Shown here: positions 1 through 10,147 of the stretch, piece by piece
Numbering within the stretch: the stretch's first letter is position 1
Layout: each line of letters opens with the position of its first letter
Assembly: GCF_017068455.1 (NCBI RefSeq)
Contig: NZ_CP070608.1
Location: forward strand, 3,842,501 to 3,906,500
Source: Fulvivirga lutea
GTDB lineage: Bacteria > Bacteroidota > Bacteroidia > Cytophagales > Cyclobacteriaceae
Length of the DNA: 64,000 nt
Direction of reading: 5' to 3'
The notes under the pieces: generated by a model
Database searches by the model: none
What the model saw: only the letters and a program-made list of their open reading frames with translations
Told to the model about the DNA's origin: nothing
Position numbers and translations under genes: made by a program

Positions 1-32
1 AGAAGATAGCCTCTTAGAACAAGAGAATGTTA

Positions 33-2237
33 TCAGGCTTCTAGTCTTGAAACCTTGACTACCCCTTCTACTTTTTCAAGCTTGGTTATTAATAAATCTA
101 AATGTCTAGTATCGTTCACATAAAGCATTATTTCTCCCTCAAAGATTCCTGAATCGGTGTCGATAGACATTGACCTCATATTCACTTTAAGTTCATCAGA
201 AATTATTTTGGTAACATCATTAATAAGGCCTACTCTATCTGTTCCGATTATCTTCATACTAACTAAGAAAGCTGCTTCGTGCTCGCTGGCCCATTTAGCC
301 TTGACAACTCTATGTCCATGATTTGCAAGTAACTCTGGGGAATTAGGGCATGAGACTCTATGTATTTTAATCCCTTCGGTAACAGTTACAAAGCCAAATA
401 CATTGTCTCCTGGAATTGGATTACAGCATTTCGCTAACTTGTAGTCAATCACATCCATATCTTCGCCTATTAATAGGACATCATTGGACTTTACCTTTAC
501 AATCTCTTTCTCAAAGGAGCGAGCGTCTGAAATTTTTGAGGTAGGACGCGATTTTATTGTACCCGAGGGCTTAAAGTCTTTAAACCTCCTTAGATCTTTA
601 TTATCTATAAGACCTTTCCCTGCGCGTAAATACAGATCGAAAATACTTCCCATGTTGAAATAAGCTCTGAGCTTATCCACTGTTTCATGGTTGTTATCGA
701 TTTTAAACTGTCTTAGCTTTCTGAAGAGTAACTCTTTACCTTCTTCAGCCAGCAGTTTTTTATCTTCTTTTAGACCATCCTTTATCTTACTCTTAGCCTT
801 TGAAGTTACTACAAAACGTAGCCAATCTTCATTTGGCTTTTGCTTATTGGAAGTTAGAATTTCAACCTGATCGCCATTTTTAAGGGTATAGTTAATAGGC
901 ACTAGTTTTTGATTAACTTTTGCTCCTATACATTTTGCTCCAACTTCTGTATGAATTTCAAATGCAAAATCCAGAGCTGTGGCGCCCCTCGGTAATGTTT
1001 TTAGTTCACCTTTAGGAGTAAAGGCAAAAACCTCATCACTAAATAGGTTACCTCTAAAGTCATCAACAAATTCTAATGCTGATGAATCATTTTGTTCCAG
1101 CATGTCTCGAACTTTTGATATCCACTGCTCAAGACCGGAGCTTCCGGCATCACTCTCTTTATACTTCCAATGGGCAGCATATCCTTTTTCAGCAATATCG
1201 TCCATGCGCTTGGTTCTAATTTGAACTTCCACCCACTGACCGTTTTTCGCCATTACGGTAGTGTGCAAAGATTCGTATCCATTGGCCTTTGGTGTACTTA
1301 TCCAGTCGCGCAACCGATCAGGATTGGGTTTATAGAAATCAGTTACTATGGAATACACTTGCCAGCAAGCAGCTTTATCAGCTTCTGGCGGCACATCTAA
1401 AATGATACGAATCGCAAAAAGGTCATAAACTTCCTCAAAAGGAATATCCTGTTTCTTCATTTTATTCCAAATGGAGTATACTGACTTCGGCCTGCCCTTG
1501 ATTACATAGTCCAAACTAAGATCATTCAAATTTCTTTGAATTGGCCTTATAAAACTCTTAATAAACCTGGTGCGGGCTTCTTTAGTAGCATCAATTTTTC
1601 GTACTAAATCTTCGTATACTTCAGCTTCAGTATACCGAAGATATAAATCCTCCATTTCAGACTTAATCGTATAGAGACCAAGCCTGTGAGCTAAAGGAGC
1701 ATATAAGAATATTGTTTCTGATGCGATTTTATATTGCTTATTAACCGGCATACTTTCCAGAGTACGCATGTTGTGCAACCGATCAGCCAGTTTTACAAGA
1801 ATTACCCTGACATCCTCTGAAAGTGTAAGAAGCATTTTTCTAAAATTCTCGGCCTGTTGTGAACTACCATGCTCAAATACGCCAGAGATTTTAGTTAAGC
1901 CATCTATTATTCGAGCAATCTTTCTACCGAAATCTCTTTCAATATCTTTGATTGTCCATTCAGTATCTTCAACAACATCGTGAAGTAGTGCTGATATTAT
2001 TGAGGTTGTACCCAGGCCAATTTCTGTAACGCAGATTCTTGCTACAGCAATAGGGTGAAATATATATGGTTCACCTGATTTTCTTCTTGTACCACTGTGT
2101 GCTTCTAAGGCTGTATTAAAGGCCTTCCTTATTAACTTGGAATCGTTGTCCTTTAAAAACGGCTTCGCATTTCTGAGAAGCTGACGATATCTTTTTACAA
2201 TCTCCTTATTTTCTTCTTCAACGTCAATTTCAATCAT
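33..2237 (-). CDS. rel: Bifunctional (p)ppGpp synthetase/hydrolase, RelA/SpoT family
   Basis: This long-form RSH enzyme makes and degrades the stringent-response alarmone (p)ppGpp in the cytoplasm. The 734 residues match the usual family length. Domain order: an HD hydrolase domain with the paired H86-D87 in HDVVEDT; a synthetase domain (about 240-370) with GRPKSVYSIW, GYESLHTTV and VEVQIRT; a TGS domain (about 400-465); a Cys-rich zinc-finger-like segment containing AKCCNPIPGD near residue 605; and a C-terminal ACT domain. The stretch DRLRD sits where bifunctional enzymes carry a basic RxKD motif and monofunctional RelA an acidic one, so both activities are expected. The ATG start is followed by a short acidic leader. 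It is divergent from the tRNA-Leu gene. Family assignment is secure; the dual activity is inferred from intact motifs. Confidence 0.95.
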   Translation of the reverse strand: MIEIDVEEENKEIVKRYRQLLRNAKPFLKDNDSKLIRKAFNTALEAHSGTRRKSGEPYIFHPIAVARICVTEIGLGTTSIISALLHDVVEDTEWTIKDIERDFGRKIARIIDGLTKISGVFEHGSSQQAENFRKMLLTLSEDVRVILVKLADRLHNMRTLESMPVNKQYKIASETIFLYAPLAHRLGLYTIKSEMEDLYLRYTEAEVYEDLVRKIDATKEARTRFIKSFIRPIQRNLNDLSLDYVIKGRPKSVYSIWNKMKKQDIPFEEVYDLFAIRIILDVPPEADKAACWQVYSIVTDFYKPNPDRLRDWISTPKANGYESLHTTVMAKNGQWVEVQIRTKRMDDIAEKGYAAHWKYKESDAGSSGLEQWISKVRDMLEQNDSSALEFVDDFRGNLFSDEVFAFTPKGELKTLPRGATALDFAFEIHTEVGAKCIGAKVNQKLVPINYTLKNGDQVEILTSNKQKPNEDWLRFVVTSKAKSKIKDGLKEDKKLLAEEGKELLFRKLRQFKIDNNHETVDKLRAYFNMGSIFDLYLRAGKGLIDNKDLRRFKDFKPSGTIKSRPTSKISDARSFEKEIVKVKSNDVLLIGEDMDVIDYKLAKCCNPIPGDNVFGFVTVTEGIKIHRVSCPNSPELLANHGHRVVKAKWASEHEAAFLVSMKIIGTDRVGLINDVTKIISDELKVNMRSMSIDTDSGIFEGEIMLYVNDTRHLDLLITKLEKVEGVVKVSRLEA

Positions 2238-2281
2238 ACAAAACCGGGTTCATTTAAAAACAAAAAAACTAAAATTTTATA

Positions 2282-2312
2282 TTTGCACAATCAGAATTTA
2301 TAAATACATTTG
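2282..2312 (+). promoter_or_regulatory. Bacteroidota-type promoter of tRNA-Leu
   Basis: TTTG (2282-2285), a 19-bp spacer, then TACATTTG (2305-2312) match the Bacteroidota primary-sigma consensus TTTG-N19-TAnnTTTG exactly. Transcription would begin about 6-8 nt downstream, roughly 12 nt before the mature tRNA at 2331. Confidence 0.8.
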
Positions 2313-2330
2313 CACTCCATTTTGAAATAA

Positions 2331-2412
2331 GCGGATGTGGCGAAATTGGTAGACGCACTAGACTTAGGATCTAGCGCCTCACGGCATGGGGGTTCGAGTC
2401 CCTCCATCCGCA
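2331..2412 (+). tRNA. tRNA-Leu (anticodon TAG)
   Basis: The 7-bp acceptor stem GCGGATG/CATCCGC closes an 82-nt cloverleaf with discriminator A. The anticodon stem CTAGA/TCTAG encloses loop CTTAGGA, giving anticodon TAG (reads CUN leucine codons). A long variable arm, typical of class II tRNA-Leu, precedes the T-arm GGTTCGAGTCC. The 3' CCA is not encoded. Confidence 0.97.
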
Positions 2413-2421
2413 CAAAGAAAT

Positions 2422-2463
2422 ACCCTCGATCACGATGAATAAAAATCGAGATTGAGGGTTTTT
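2422..2463 (+). terminator. Rho-independent terminator after tRNA-Leu
   Basis: ACCCTCGATC (2422-2431) pairs with GATTGAGGGT (2450-2459) with a single internal mismatch and is followed by a T-run. It separates the tRNA from tig. Confidence 0.75.
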
Positions 2464-2498
2464 AATTTACAATATCACCGAACTAAACCTCTATTACT

Positions 2499-3833
2499 TT
2501 GGACATCTCATTAGACAAAAAAAGTTCAACAGAAGCTATTATTAAAGTTAAGTTAAACGAAACTGATTATCAACCTAAGGTTGAGGAAAAAGTGAAAGAT
2601 TATGCCAAGAAAGCCAACATTAAAGGCTTCAGACCGGGCAAAGTACCTACGGGTCTCATCAAAAAGATGTATGGCAAATCTATCTTAGTAGAAGAAGTAA
2701 ATAATACTTTATCTCAGTCGATCAACAATTATGTAAAAGAGAACAATATCCAACTCATTGGTGAGCCTCTACCCGATCAGGAAAAATCTAAAAACATAGA
2801 TTGGGACACTCAAAAGGAATTTGAGTTTGAATACGAGATTGGAATGGTTGATGACTTTAAATATGATATCTCATCTAAAGTGAAAGTTAAATCATACACC
2901 ATAGAGCTTGATAAGAAAGGGCTGAATGAAACCCTTGACAATGTTAAGAAACAATTTGGTGAAGTCACCAACCCTGAAGTAAGTGAAGAAGGTGATGATC
3001 TCTTTGGAACGTTTCAAGAAGTTGATGGTGATTTATCCAATGAATCATTATTGAAATGGGATAACATTAATAAGAAAGAGCAGAAGAAATTCAAGGGGCT
3101 TAAGTCCGGAGATTCTGTTGAAATTGAAATCCATAAATTGGTAAATGACATCCATGATTTAATGAGCTTATTAGATATTGGTCATGATAAGGCTCACGAT
3201 ATAAAAGGAAAATTCACGTTTACTGTAAAAAATGTTAACAGAACGGTACCAGCAACATTGAATCAAGACTTGTTCGATAAGGTTTTTGGTAAAGATGTAG
3301 TAAAATCTGAAAGTGAGTTTACTGAAAAGGTAAAACAGACTGTTGAAGAAAATTATAAGAGAGAATCTAACCTTTTATTAAACAGAGATATAAGAGATAC
3401 TTTAATTAAGAGTACCAAAATTGAAGTACCTGAAAAATTCTTAAAAAAATGGCTTCTTGTAACTAATGAAGGTAAAGTTACCGAGGAAGATATTGAGAAG
3501 GAGTTTGATGAATATGTTAGGTCATTGAAGTGGGACTTATTGCGAAACAAAATAAGTGAAGACAACGAAATTAAAGTTGAGCACGCTGATGTAAAAGACC
3601 GAGCAAAAGGGATGATTTTAAGTCAATTAGGTGGTCCTGCTGCTGCTGAGCAATTGAAGGATCATTTAGATTCATTTGCAGACAATTACCTTCAAGCTGA
3701 AAATGGACAGAACTATATGAAAGTTTACAATGAGCTTCGTGAAGACAAAATCATGGACTTAGTTAAAGAAAAAATATCGGTTAGCGATAAAAAGGTAAAC
3801 TTGGAAGAGTTTAAAAAAGCAGCCGAAAACTAA
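2499..3833 (+). CDS. tig: Trigger factor, ribosome-associated chaperone
   Basis: Trigger factor binds near the ribosomal exit tunnel and shields nascent chains. The N-terminal ribosome-binding domain contains the signature GFRPGKVP at residues 43-50. The central segment at the PPIase position (about 150-245) is divergent and lacks a recognisable FKBP core, so prolyl isomerase activity is doubtful. The C-terminal part is rich in charged helices, as in the chaperone arms. The 444-aa length is normal. The start is a TTG: an in-frame stop at 2484 leaves no upstream ATG, and no internal ATG precedes the ribosome-binding signature. It sits directly before clpP-clpX, the same tig-clpP-clpX order as in many bacteria, but a terminator separates them here. 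Confidence 0.93.
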   Translation: MDISLDKKSSTEAIIKVKLNETDYQPKVEEKVKDYAKKANIKGFRPGKVPTGLIKKMYGKSILVEEVNNTLSQSINNYVKENNIQLIGEPLPDQEKSKNIDWDTQKEFEFEYEIGMVDDFKYDISSKVKVKSYTIELDKKGLNETLDNVKKQFGEVTNPEVSEEGDDLFGTFQEVDGDLSNESLLKWDNINKKEQKKFKGLKSGDSVEIEIHKLVNDIHDLMSLLDIGHDKAHDIKGKFTFTVKNVNRTVPATLNQDLFDKVFGKDVVKSESEFTEKVKQTVEENYKRESNLLLNRDIRDTLIKSTKIEVPEKFLKKWLLVTNEGKVTEEDIEKEFDEYVRSLKWDLLRNKISEDNEIKVEHADVKDRAKGMILSQLGGPAAAEQLKDHLDSFADNYLQAENGQNYMKVYNELREDKIMDLVKEKISVSDKKVNLEEFKKAAEN

Positions 3834-3857
3834 TTAATAACGATTAATGTTATGAAG

Positions 3858-3887
3858 AAGCTCACCTTAAATGGATGGGCTTTTTTT
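3858..3887 (+). terminator. Rho-independent terminator after tig
   Basis: AAGCTCA (3858-3864) pairs with TGGGCTT (3876-3882) with one G-U pair, followed by a run of seven T. It isolates tig from the clpP-clpX unit. Confidence 0.7.
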
Positions 3888-3942
3888 ATATAAATCTAGA
3901 TTTTCTTACTAACATTGAGTACTTTAAAAGAGATAAAATACG

Positions 3943-4611
3943 ATGATAAATAAAGAAGAACTTAGAAAATTTGCTGTTAAAGGTCAAGGTATAAGCGGTC
4001 ATGCATTTGATGATTACTCAAGTGCTATCGAAAATATGACTCAATACGTTATTGAAGAACGACCTGGAAACTTCCGTGCTATAGATGTTTTTACCCGACT
4101 GATTTCTGACAGAATCATATTTCTAGGAATGGGAATTGATGATCAGATTGCGAACATTATTACGGCTCAGTTGCTCTTTTTAGAGTCTAGCGACCCGAAA
4201 AAAGATATTATTATGTATATCAACAGCCCAGGAGGCTCTGTATATGCCGGGTTGGGTATTTATGATACAATGCAATATGTGAATCCTGACGTTGCTACAA
4301 TTTGTACTGGTCTTGCAGCTTCAATGGGTGCGGTACTTCTTGCTTCAGGGCATGATAAAAAACGATCTGCACTACCACATGCAAGAATCATGATTCACCA
4401 ACCAATGAGTGGTATGCAGGGGCAGGCATCAGATATGGAGATATCGTTAAAGCAAACATTAGAAGTTAAAAAAGATCTTTATAACATACTAGCTAAACAC
4501 AGCGGTCAGAAATACGATAAAATAGAGAAAGATTCTGATAGAGATTATTGGATGAGGGCAAGCGAGGCCAAAGCATATGGCTTGATCGATGAGGTATTAG
4601 AGAAAAAATAA
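3943..4611 (+). CDS. clpP: ATP-dependent Clp protease proteolytic subunit
   Basis: ClpP forms the double-heptamer serine protease chamber that degrades substrates unfolded by ClpX. The catalytic triad is visible: S127 in [11 protein letters not shown]152 in [10 protein letters not shown], and D201 in the segment before YWM. At 222 aa it is about 15 residues longer at the N-terminus than E. coli ClpP, consistent with a propeptide or a Bacteroidota-specific extension. It starts at an ATG and is followed after 4 bp by clpX, so the two are very probably cotranscribed. Functional assignment is secure. Confidence 0.97.
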   Translation: MINKEELRKFAVKGQGISGHAFDDYSSAIENMTQYVIEERPGNFRAIDVFTRLISDRIIFLGMGIDDQIANIITAQLLFLESSDPKKDIIMYINSPGGSVYAGLGIYDTMQYVNPDVATICTGLAASMGAVLLASGHDKKRSALPHARIMIHQPMSGMQGQASDMEISLKQTLEVKKDLYNILAKHSGQKYDKIEKDSDRDYWMRASEAKAYGLIDEVLEKK

Positions 4612-4615
4612 AATT

Positions 4616-5851
4616 ATGTCAGAAGTTACTTGTTCATTTTGCGGTAGAAATAAAAAAGATGTTGATTTAATGATCTCGGGTATACACGCGCACATTTGTG
4701 ATAAGTGTATTACTCAGGCCAATCAAATTCTTAGTGACGAAAAGAAAACAGGTAGCGGTTCTACAGGTGCTCCTAGTTTTAACTTGGTAAAGCCTGTTGA
4801 AATGAAAAAATTTCTTGACGAATTCGTTATTGGTCAAGATGAAGCAAAGAAGGTGATGTCAGTTGCTGTTTATAATCACTATAAGCGATTAATGCAGAAA
4901 CCAACTGATGATGATGTGACGATTGAAAAATCTAACATTATTATGGTTGGAGAAACAGGAACTGGCAAAACATATTTAGCCAGGACTCTCGCTAAAATAT
5001 TACAAGTGCCGTTTTGCATCGCTGATGCTACTGTACTTACTGAGGCGGGTTATGTTGGTGAAGATGTAGAGAGCATACTTACCAGACTTCTACAGTCAGC
5101 TGATTACGATACCGATGCTGCGGAGCGCGGTATCGTTTACATTGACGAGTTAGATAAGATTGCACGAAAGTCGGACAACCCTTCAATAACAAGAGATGTA
5201 AGTGGAGAGGGCGTTCAGCAAGCATTGCTAAAACTATTAGAAGGTACAACAGTTAATGTGCCTCCCCAAGGGGGCAGAAAGCACCCTGATCAAAAAATGA
5301 TTTCAGTAAACACCGAAAACATTCTATTTATTTGCGGTGGTGCTTTTGATGGTATATCTAGAAATATTGCAAAAAGAATTAATACAAGACCGTTGGGATT
5401 TGCTTCTAAAGAGGATGCTTTAAAACCTTTAGATGTTGAAAATGATAATTTACTTCAATTTGTAACTGCACAGGATTTAAAAAGTTTCGGGTTAATACCT
5501 GAACTTATTGGTCGTTTGCCGGTATTGACATACCTGAACCCTCTTGATGAAGAGGCATTAACTAAGATATTGACTGAGCCTAAAAATGCTCTAATTAAGC
5601 AATATGAAAAATTGTTTAAAATGGAGGATATAGAAGTAGAGTTTAAAAAAGGTGCTATTGATTTTATAGTAACTAAAGCGATGGAATACAAACTCGGTGC
5701 TCGTGGATTGAGGTCTATCTGTGAGGCTATTGTTAATGATGCGATGTTCGAAATGCCATCTACAAAAGATTCATCTAAACTTATAGTAACAAGGGCCTAT
5801 GCTGAAGAGAAATTTAACAAGTCTCGATACAGTAAGTTGAAGGTTGCCTAG
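4616..5851 (+). CDS. clpX: ATP-dependent Clp protease ATP-binding subunit ClpX
   Basis: ClpX is the hexameric AAA+ unfoldase that recognises tagged substrates and feeds them to ClpP. An N-terminal C4 zinc-binding domain has C6, C9, C28 and C31. The Walker A motif GETGTGKT lies at 112-119 and Walker B VYIDELDK at 174-181, followed by sensor and arginine-finger regions ([18 protein letters not shown]). The 411-aa length is typical. It lies 4 bp after clpP. Its TAG stop lies in a 4-bp CTAG shared with the stop of the convergent lpxB. Confidence 0.97.
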   Translation: MSEVTCSFCGRNKKDVDLMISGIHAHICDKCITQANQILSDEKKTGSGSTGAPSFNLVKPVEMKKFLDEFVIGQDEAKKVMSVAVYNHYKRLMQKPTDDDVTIEKSNIIMVGETGTGKTYLARTLAKILQVPFCIADATVLTEAGYVGEDVESILTRLLQSADYDTDAAERGIVYIDELDKIARKSDNPSITRDVSGEGVQQALLKLLEGTTVNVPPQGGRKHPDQKMISVNTENILFICGGAFDGISRNIAKRINTRPLGFASKEDALKPLDVENDNLLQFVTAQDLKSFGLIPELIGRLPVLTYLNPLDEEALTKILTEPKNALIKQYEKLFKMEDIEVEFKKGAIDFIVTKAMEYKLGARGLRSICEAIVNDAMFEMPSTKDSSKLIVTRAYAEEKFNKSRYSKLKVA

Positions 5852-6945
5852 TTTAAATATTTTATTATTAATTCAGCGGTATTCTTAGAGGCAGAACCTA
5901 TGTCTAACGTACGTTCTATTTTATTATAGTCTTCAATTATTTGTGCTCTCTTGTTGTCATCTTTAATCAATAAATAGAGTTCGTTTTCGAGTTGGTTTTT
6001 ATTTAAATCATTTTGAATAAGCTCTTTCACAACGGGTTTATCTGCGATTAAATTTACAAGAGAGATATAGCCTACTTTAATCAACCTCTTTCCTATTACG
6101 TATGAAGTAAAACTTGTTTTATAAATGACAACTTGTGGTACTTTTAGTAGTGCCGTCTCTAAAGTTGCTGTACCAGAAGTTACAATAGCGGCTTTACTTT
6201 GTTTCAACAAATCGTAAGTATTTCCTTCTGTGAGCTCAACGTTTTCAAAATCCTCTAATCCAAAATATTGAGATAGTTCAAGGTTATTAACCTTCGCAAT
6301 CACAAAATACAACTGAGGATTATTGATGATAACTTTTTTAACCTCAGGCAATGTAGTTTTTAATTCCTGAGACCTACTCCCAGGTAGAATGGCAATGATA
6401 GGTTTATCGTTATTAGAGAAACTTACTTCCTTATAATTGTGGTTTTTAATAGCATCCAAGACAGGGTTTCCGACATAATCAACATCCCAATCGAATTTTT
6501 TGTAGAATTCTTTTTCAAAAGGAAGAATAACAAACATTCTATCAACTAGACGTTTAATTTTATACGCCCTTCCTTGATTCCATGCCCATACTTTAGGCGT
6601 AATGTAGTAGAAAACCTTGATTCCTTTTTTATGTAAGAAGGAAGCTAACTTTAAATTAAATCCACCATAATCGATTAGAATAACGACATCAGGCCGATAA
6701 GATATTATATCCTCTTTGGTTTTAATAAGGAATGACCTTATTGTTCTGAGGTTCAGCAACACCTCTAAAAACCCCATGAAAGCTAATTCCTTGTAATGTA
6801 TATTAGCATCAAGTCCTGCACTTATCATCTCATCACCACCAACGCCCCTAAAGTTTGCTGATTTATCAAGCTTAGATATTTCCTTTATTAAATTACTGCC
6901 GTGAAGATCTCCAGACCTTTCACCAGCAACCAGGTAATATCTCAT
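5848..6945 (-). CDS. lpxB: Lipid-A-disaccharide synthase
   Basis: LpxB (glycosyltransferase family GT19) joins UDP-2,3-diacylglucosamine and 2,3-diacylglucosamine 1-phosphate to make the lipid A disaccharide at the inner membrane. The N-terminal GERSGDLHG (8-16), GVGGDEM (34-40), the segment [11 protein letters not shown] (about 116-126) and YVGNP (157-161) are characteristic, as is LPGSR near residue 188 in the UDP-sugar-binding half. Length 365 aa is normal. It starts 6 bp after the PTPS-like gene upstream and is probably cotranscribed with it. The 3' end overlaps clpX by 4 bp in convergent orientation, leaving no room for a terminator. Confidence 0.94.
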   Translation of the reverse strand: MRYYLVAGERSGDLHGSNLIKEISKLDKSANFRGVGGDEMISAGLDANIHYKELAFMGFLEVLLNLRTIRSFLIKTKEDIISYRPDVVILIDYGGFNLKLASFLHKKGIKVFYYITPKVWAWNQGRAYKIKRLVDRMFVILPFEKEFYKKFDWDVDYVGNPVLDAIKNHNYKEVSFSNNDKPIIAILPGSRSQELKTTLPEVKKVIINNPQLYFVIAKVNNLELSQYFGLEDFENVELTEGNTYDLLKQSKAAIVTSGTATLETALLKVPQVVIYKTSFTSYVIGKRLIKVGYISLVNLIADKPVVKELIQNDLNKNQLENELYLLIKDDNKRAQIIEDYNKIERTLDIGSASKNTAELIIKYLN

Positions 6946-6951
6946 ATTGAT

Positions 6952-7374
6952 TTAACCATAATATTCTACAAAATTTCGAGGTGTCTCATACAATTTGATG
7001 CTGTACAATTGAGCATTAGGTGCAATGAGTTCAATTTGAGGCTTTAGAATTTTCCAAAATTCAATGACAAGGTTTTCTGTGCTGGCCATCTTCCCAATCA
7101 TAAAATCCACATCAAGATTCAAATTTTTATGATCAACTTTGGCAATGATTTCTTTTCTAATAAGTGAACTTAGTTTCTTCAAATCAATCACGAATCCTGT
7201 TTCTTTGTCAGGCTCGCCCTTTACGGTTACAATTATCTCAAAATTATGCCCATGCCAATTCGAGTTGGCGCAGGGACCAAAAACTTCCTCATTTTTCTCC
7301 TCTGACCAGTTTGGATTATACAGCTTATGTGCTGCATTAAAATGTTCATGTCTACTTACGAAAACCATATCCAT
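6952..7374 (-). CDS. 6-pyruvoyl-tetrahydropterin synthase/QueD-family enzyme
   Basis: This 140-aa protein belongs to the PTPS/QueD family, which converts dihydroneopterin triphosphate either to 6-pyruvoyltetrahydropterin or, in queuosine synthesis, to 6-carboxytetrahydropterin. The zinc ligands H16, H41 and H43 and the catalytic Cys C35 are visible. The spacing between the Cys and HGH is five residues (Cx5HGH, as in PTPS) rather than the three of E. coli QueD. The motif VDHKNLNLD supplies the conserved Asp-His pair. It is followed by lpxB with a 6-bp gap. No other queuosine or pterin gene is in the window, so the exact reaction remains open. Confidence 0.85.
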   Translation of the reverse strand: MDMVFVSRHEHFNAAHKLYNPNWSEEKNEEVFGPCANSNWHGHNFEIIVTVKGEPDKETGFVIDLKKLSSLIRKEIIAKVDHKNLNLDVDFMIGKMASTENLVIEFWKILKPQIELIAPNAQLYSIKLYETPRNFVEYYG

Positions 7375-7385
7375 TAAATATGATG

Positions 7386-7393
7386 CAAAGATA
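7386..7393 (-). promoter_or_regulatory. Candidate -7 box of the PTPS-like/lpxB unit
   Basis: On the minus strand TATCTTTG matches TAnnTTTG and ends 11 nt before the start codon at 7374. The -33 element is weak (TTTA at 18 bp). The transcript leader would be only a few nucleotides long. Confidence 0.5.
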
Positions 7394-7467
7394 CTAAAGG
7401 CAACATTTTAATAAACCTTTTACATAATTGAATGTAATTAGGTTATTTTGTCAAAAACCAGAACATA

Positions 7468-8418
7468 ATGATAGTAGTAACAGGAGCCGTAGGATTTATT
7501 GGGAGTCAGCTTATTGAAAAGCTAAATAATGAGAATTTCAATGACATTATAGCAGTTGATAATTTCGACAGAGAGGATAAAAACAAAAATATTGCAGGGC
7601 TCAAAATAAGTAAGAGGATTGATAGAGACCAATTCATTAATTGGCTAGATCTCAACGGCCAGAAAGTTGAATTCATCTTTCATATAGGTGCAAAAACGGA
7701 TACTACTCTTTTTGATGTTGAGCTACTAACAAAAATGAATACTGAATATACCAAGTCAGTTTGGAAGTTATGTATTAAACACCAAATACCGCTGGTTTAT
7801 GCATCATCTGCTGCTACTTATGGTCTCGGTGAATTTGGTTACGATGACAACGAAGAGGAAATACCTAAGCTAAAGCCTTTGAACCCCTATGGACAATCGA
7901 AGCAAGATTTTGATGTTTGGGCACTTGAACAGGATAAAAAACCGCTGTTTTGGGTTGGTTTAAAATTCTTTAATGTCTACGGGCCTAATGAATACCACAA
8001 AGGAAGAATGGCTTCAGTAGTTTGGCATGCTTACAACCAAATTAAAAATACTGATGCAATGAAGTTGTTTCGATCGCATAATCCTGAATTTAAAGACGGT
8101 GAACAAATGAGAGACTTTGTTTATGTGAAAGATGTGGTAGACGTTTGTCTTTGGCTAATGCATCATAGAAAGGATTCTGGGATTTATAATTTAGGTAGTG
8201 GAAAGGCAAGAACATTTCTTGATTTAACGAAAGCTGTTTTTAAGGCGATGGACAAACCAGAAGATATTTCATTTATAGATACTCCAGAAGATATTAGGGA
8301 CAAGTATCAGTACTTTACAGAGGCTAATATGAGTAAATTAGTTTCAATAGGTTACAATAAAAAATTCCACACCTTGGAAGAAGGTGTGGACGATTATATA
8401 AGTAAATTTTTAATATAG
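7468..8418 (+). CDS. hldD: ADP-L-glycero-D-manno-heptose 6-epimerase
   Basis: This NAD(P)-dependent short-chain dehydrogenase-type epimerase makes ADP-L-glycero-D-manno-heptose, the precursor of the LPS inner-core heptoses. The nucleotide-binding loop GAVGFIGS lies at 6-13, and the catalytic Tyr-Lys pair is Y141/K145 in YGQSK. The segments KFFNVYGPNEYHKGRMAS and MRDFVYVKDVVDV match this family rather than general GalE-like epimerases. The 316-aa length is typical. It is transcribed alone, divergent from the PTPS-like/lpxB unit, so lipid A and core genes lie back to back. Confidence 0.9.
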   Translation: MIVVTGAVGFIGSQLIEKLNNENFNDIIAVDNFDREDKNKNIAGLKISKRIDRDQFINWLDLNGQKVEFIFHIGAKTDTTLFDVELLTKMNTEYTKSVWKLCIKHQIPLVYASSAATYGLGEFGYDDNEEEIPKLKPLNPYGQSKQDFDVWALEQDKKPLFWVGLKFFNVYGPNEYHKGRMASVVWHAYNQIKNTDAMKLFRSHNPEFKDGEQMRDFVYVKDVVDVCLWLMHHRKDSGIYNLGSGKARTFLDLTKAVFKAMDKPEDISFIDTPEDIRDKYQYFTEANMSKLVSIGYNKKFHTLEEGVDDYISKFLI

Positions 8419-8488
8419 CTTTATCAAAGATTATTATTCAATTTTAACCTGAATTATTAACTTTCAACTTTGGTTAAACATATTAACA

Positions 8489-10090
8489 ATGAGATTATTA
8501 TTAATTTTCCTTTCTCTTTTCTTTTTTAACAATTCCTATTGCCAAAATACTGTTGGTTTAATTGAGAGCTCCCCCGATAATGTAAGTGATGGTTATACCC
8601 TATTTTCACCGATGGGACAGCTAAAAACATTTTTAATAAACAATGATGGTCAAATAGTGAATTCCTGGCAAAGTGAGTTCGTCACTGGCTTCACGGTTTA
8701 TCTTGATGAGGAAGGTAATTTATTTAGGGGTGGTCAATATGGTCCCGAAGGAGCAATCAACGGTCCAGGTGGGGGTGGTGTAATTGAAAAATTTGATTGG
8801 GACAACAATTTACTTTGGCAATATTTTTATTCTGATTCTGAAAAAAGGCATCATCATGATTTTGAGGTTCTTCCCAATGGGAATATAATTATAATAGGTT
8901 GGGAATTAAAAAGTGAAACAGAGAGCGTTGAAAATGGACGACTTCCGGGAACTTTAGATGAAGGTGAACTTTTTGCTTGCCATCTAGTTGAAGTTAAACC
9001 TTCAGGTGCAACTGGTGGAGATATAGTTTGGGAATGGTATGTATGGGATCACTTAATTCAAGACAATGATCCTTCCAAAAGGAATTATGGCTCTGTATCA
9101 GAACATCCCGAGCTAATAGATATTAATTATTTTACTTCTGTTAGAAAATCGTGGAATCATATAAATTATGTTGACTATAACGCTGAACAAGATTTGATTA
9201 TGCTCAGTGCTCATGCTTATAGTGAGGTTTGGATTATCGATCATAGTACATCTTCAGAAGAAGCAGCGAGTCATTCTGGCGGGTTTTACGGCAGAGGTGG
9301 CGATTTACTTTACCGATGGGGTAACCCACAAGCATATAAGAAAGGCGATGATCAAGACCGAAAACTTTTCAGTCAACATTTTACACATTGGATACCTGAA
9401 GGGCTCCCTAATGCAGGTGAAATTATGCTCTTTAATAATGGAGAATTTAGAGAGAGTAATTATTCTAGTATTGATATTTTTGATCCTGGAACATTTACAT
9501 ATAATAACACAGGCCTTTTCGAACCGCTTGCATTTACCTCTTCATATACTAGTAATCCTCAGGAGGATTTCTTCTCGTTGCGATTTTCATCTGCCCAGCA
9601 ATTACCTAACGGTAATATATTAATATGTGAGGGAGCGAAAGGAAACTTGTTTGAAGTTAATTCATCTGGTGAAAGAGTTTGGTTATATGTCAATCCTGTT
9701 AATCCTGAGCAAGTTTACAAGCAAGGTGACATTGCTGTCGGAAATACAGTATTTATGGCTCATAAATACTCAATTGAATTCAACGGCTTCAATGGTAAAG
9801 ACTTATCTCCTAAAGGATTTATAGAATTATATGATCAAGTTACTTCTAACGATCTAAATAAAGATATCAATACCACAACATTGGAGATATATCCTAATCC
9901 CGCATCAAGACAGTTAGTAATCAAAGGAAGTATAGGTAATATAATTACTATAAAAAATGTTGCGGGACAAGAATTGATGAGTATAGAACTCACTCAAAAA
10001 AGTCAAGTAATAAATATTGAACAATTACCAGATGGGCTTTATCACATACATTCTCCAAATGGTCGTGTAGTTAGATTAATAATTAATTGA
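8489..10090 (+). CDS. Arylsulfotransferase (ASST)-like protein with T9SS sorting domain
   Basis: This 533-aa protein has a cleavable signal peptide (about 1-18, ending near SYC-QN) followed by a beta-propeller of the arylsulfotransferase/ASST type. Recognisable features are LYDEEGN-like strands, the histidine cluster HHHDFEVLPNGN at 121-132 and later segments such as SAQQLPNGNILICEG and GERVWLYVNP. The C-terminal 70 residues starting with LEIYPNPASRQ and ending with RLIIN are a type A T9SS sorting domain, so the mature protein should be exported through the outer membrane. ASST enzymes move sulfate between phenols; that activity is inferred from fold only, and the acceptor is unknown. It appears monocistronic. 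Confidence 0.8.
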   Translation: MRLLLIFLSLFFFNNSYCQNTVGLIESSPDNVSDGYTLFSPMGQLKTFLINNDGQIVNSWQSEFVTGFTVYLDEEGNLFRGGQYGPEGAINGPGGGGVIEKFDWDNNLLWQYFYSDSEKRHHHDFEVLPNGNIIIIGWELKSETESVENGRLPGTLDEGELFACHLVEVKPSGATGGDIVWEWYVWDHLIQDNDPSKRNYGSVSEHPELIDINYFTSVRKSWNHINYVDYNAEQDLIMLSAHAYSEVWIIDHSTSSEEAASHSGGFYGRGGDLLYRWGNPQAYKKGDDQDRKLFSQHFTHWIPEGLPNAGEIMLFNNGEFRESNYSSIDIFDPGTFTYNNTGLFEPLAFTSSYTSNPQEDFFSLRFSSAQQLPNGNILICEGAKGNLFEVNSSGERVWLYVNPVNPEQVYKQGDIAVGNTVFMAHKYSIEFNGFNGKDLSPKGFIELYDQVTSNDLNKDINTTTLEIYPNPASRQLVIKGSIGNIITIKNVAGQELMSIELTQKSQVINIEQLPDGLYHIHSPNGRVVRLIIN

Positions 10091-10147
10091 ATAAACATTA
10101 ATATTAACTATTCTTTCAATTAAGAATACTAATTGACTCTTTATAAA

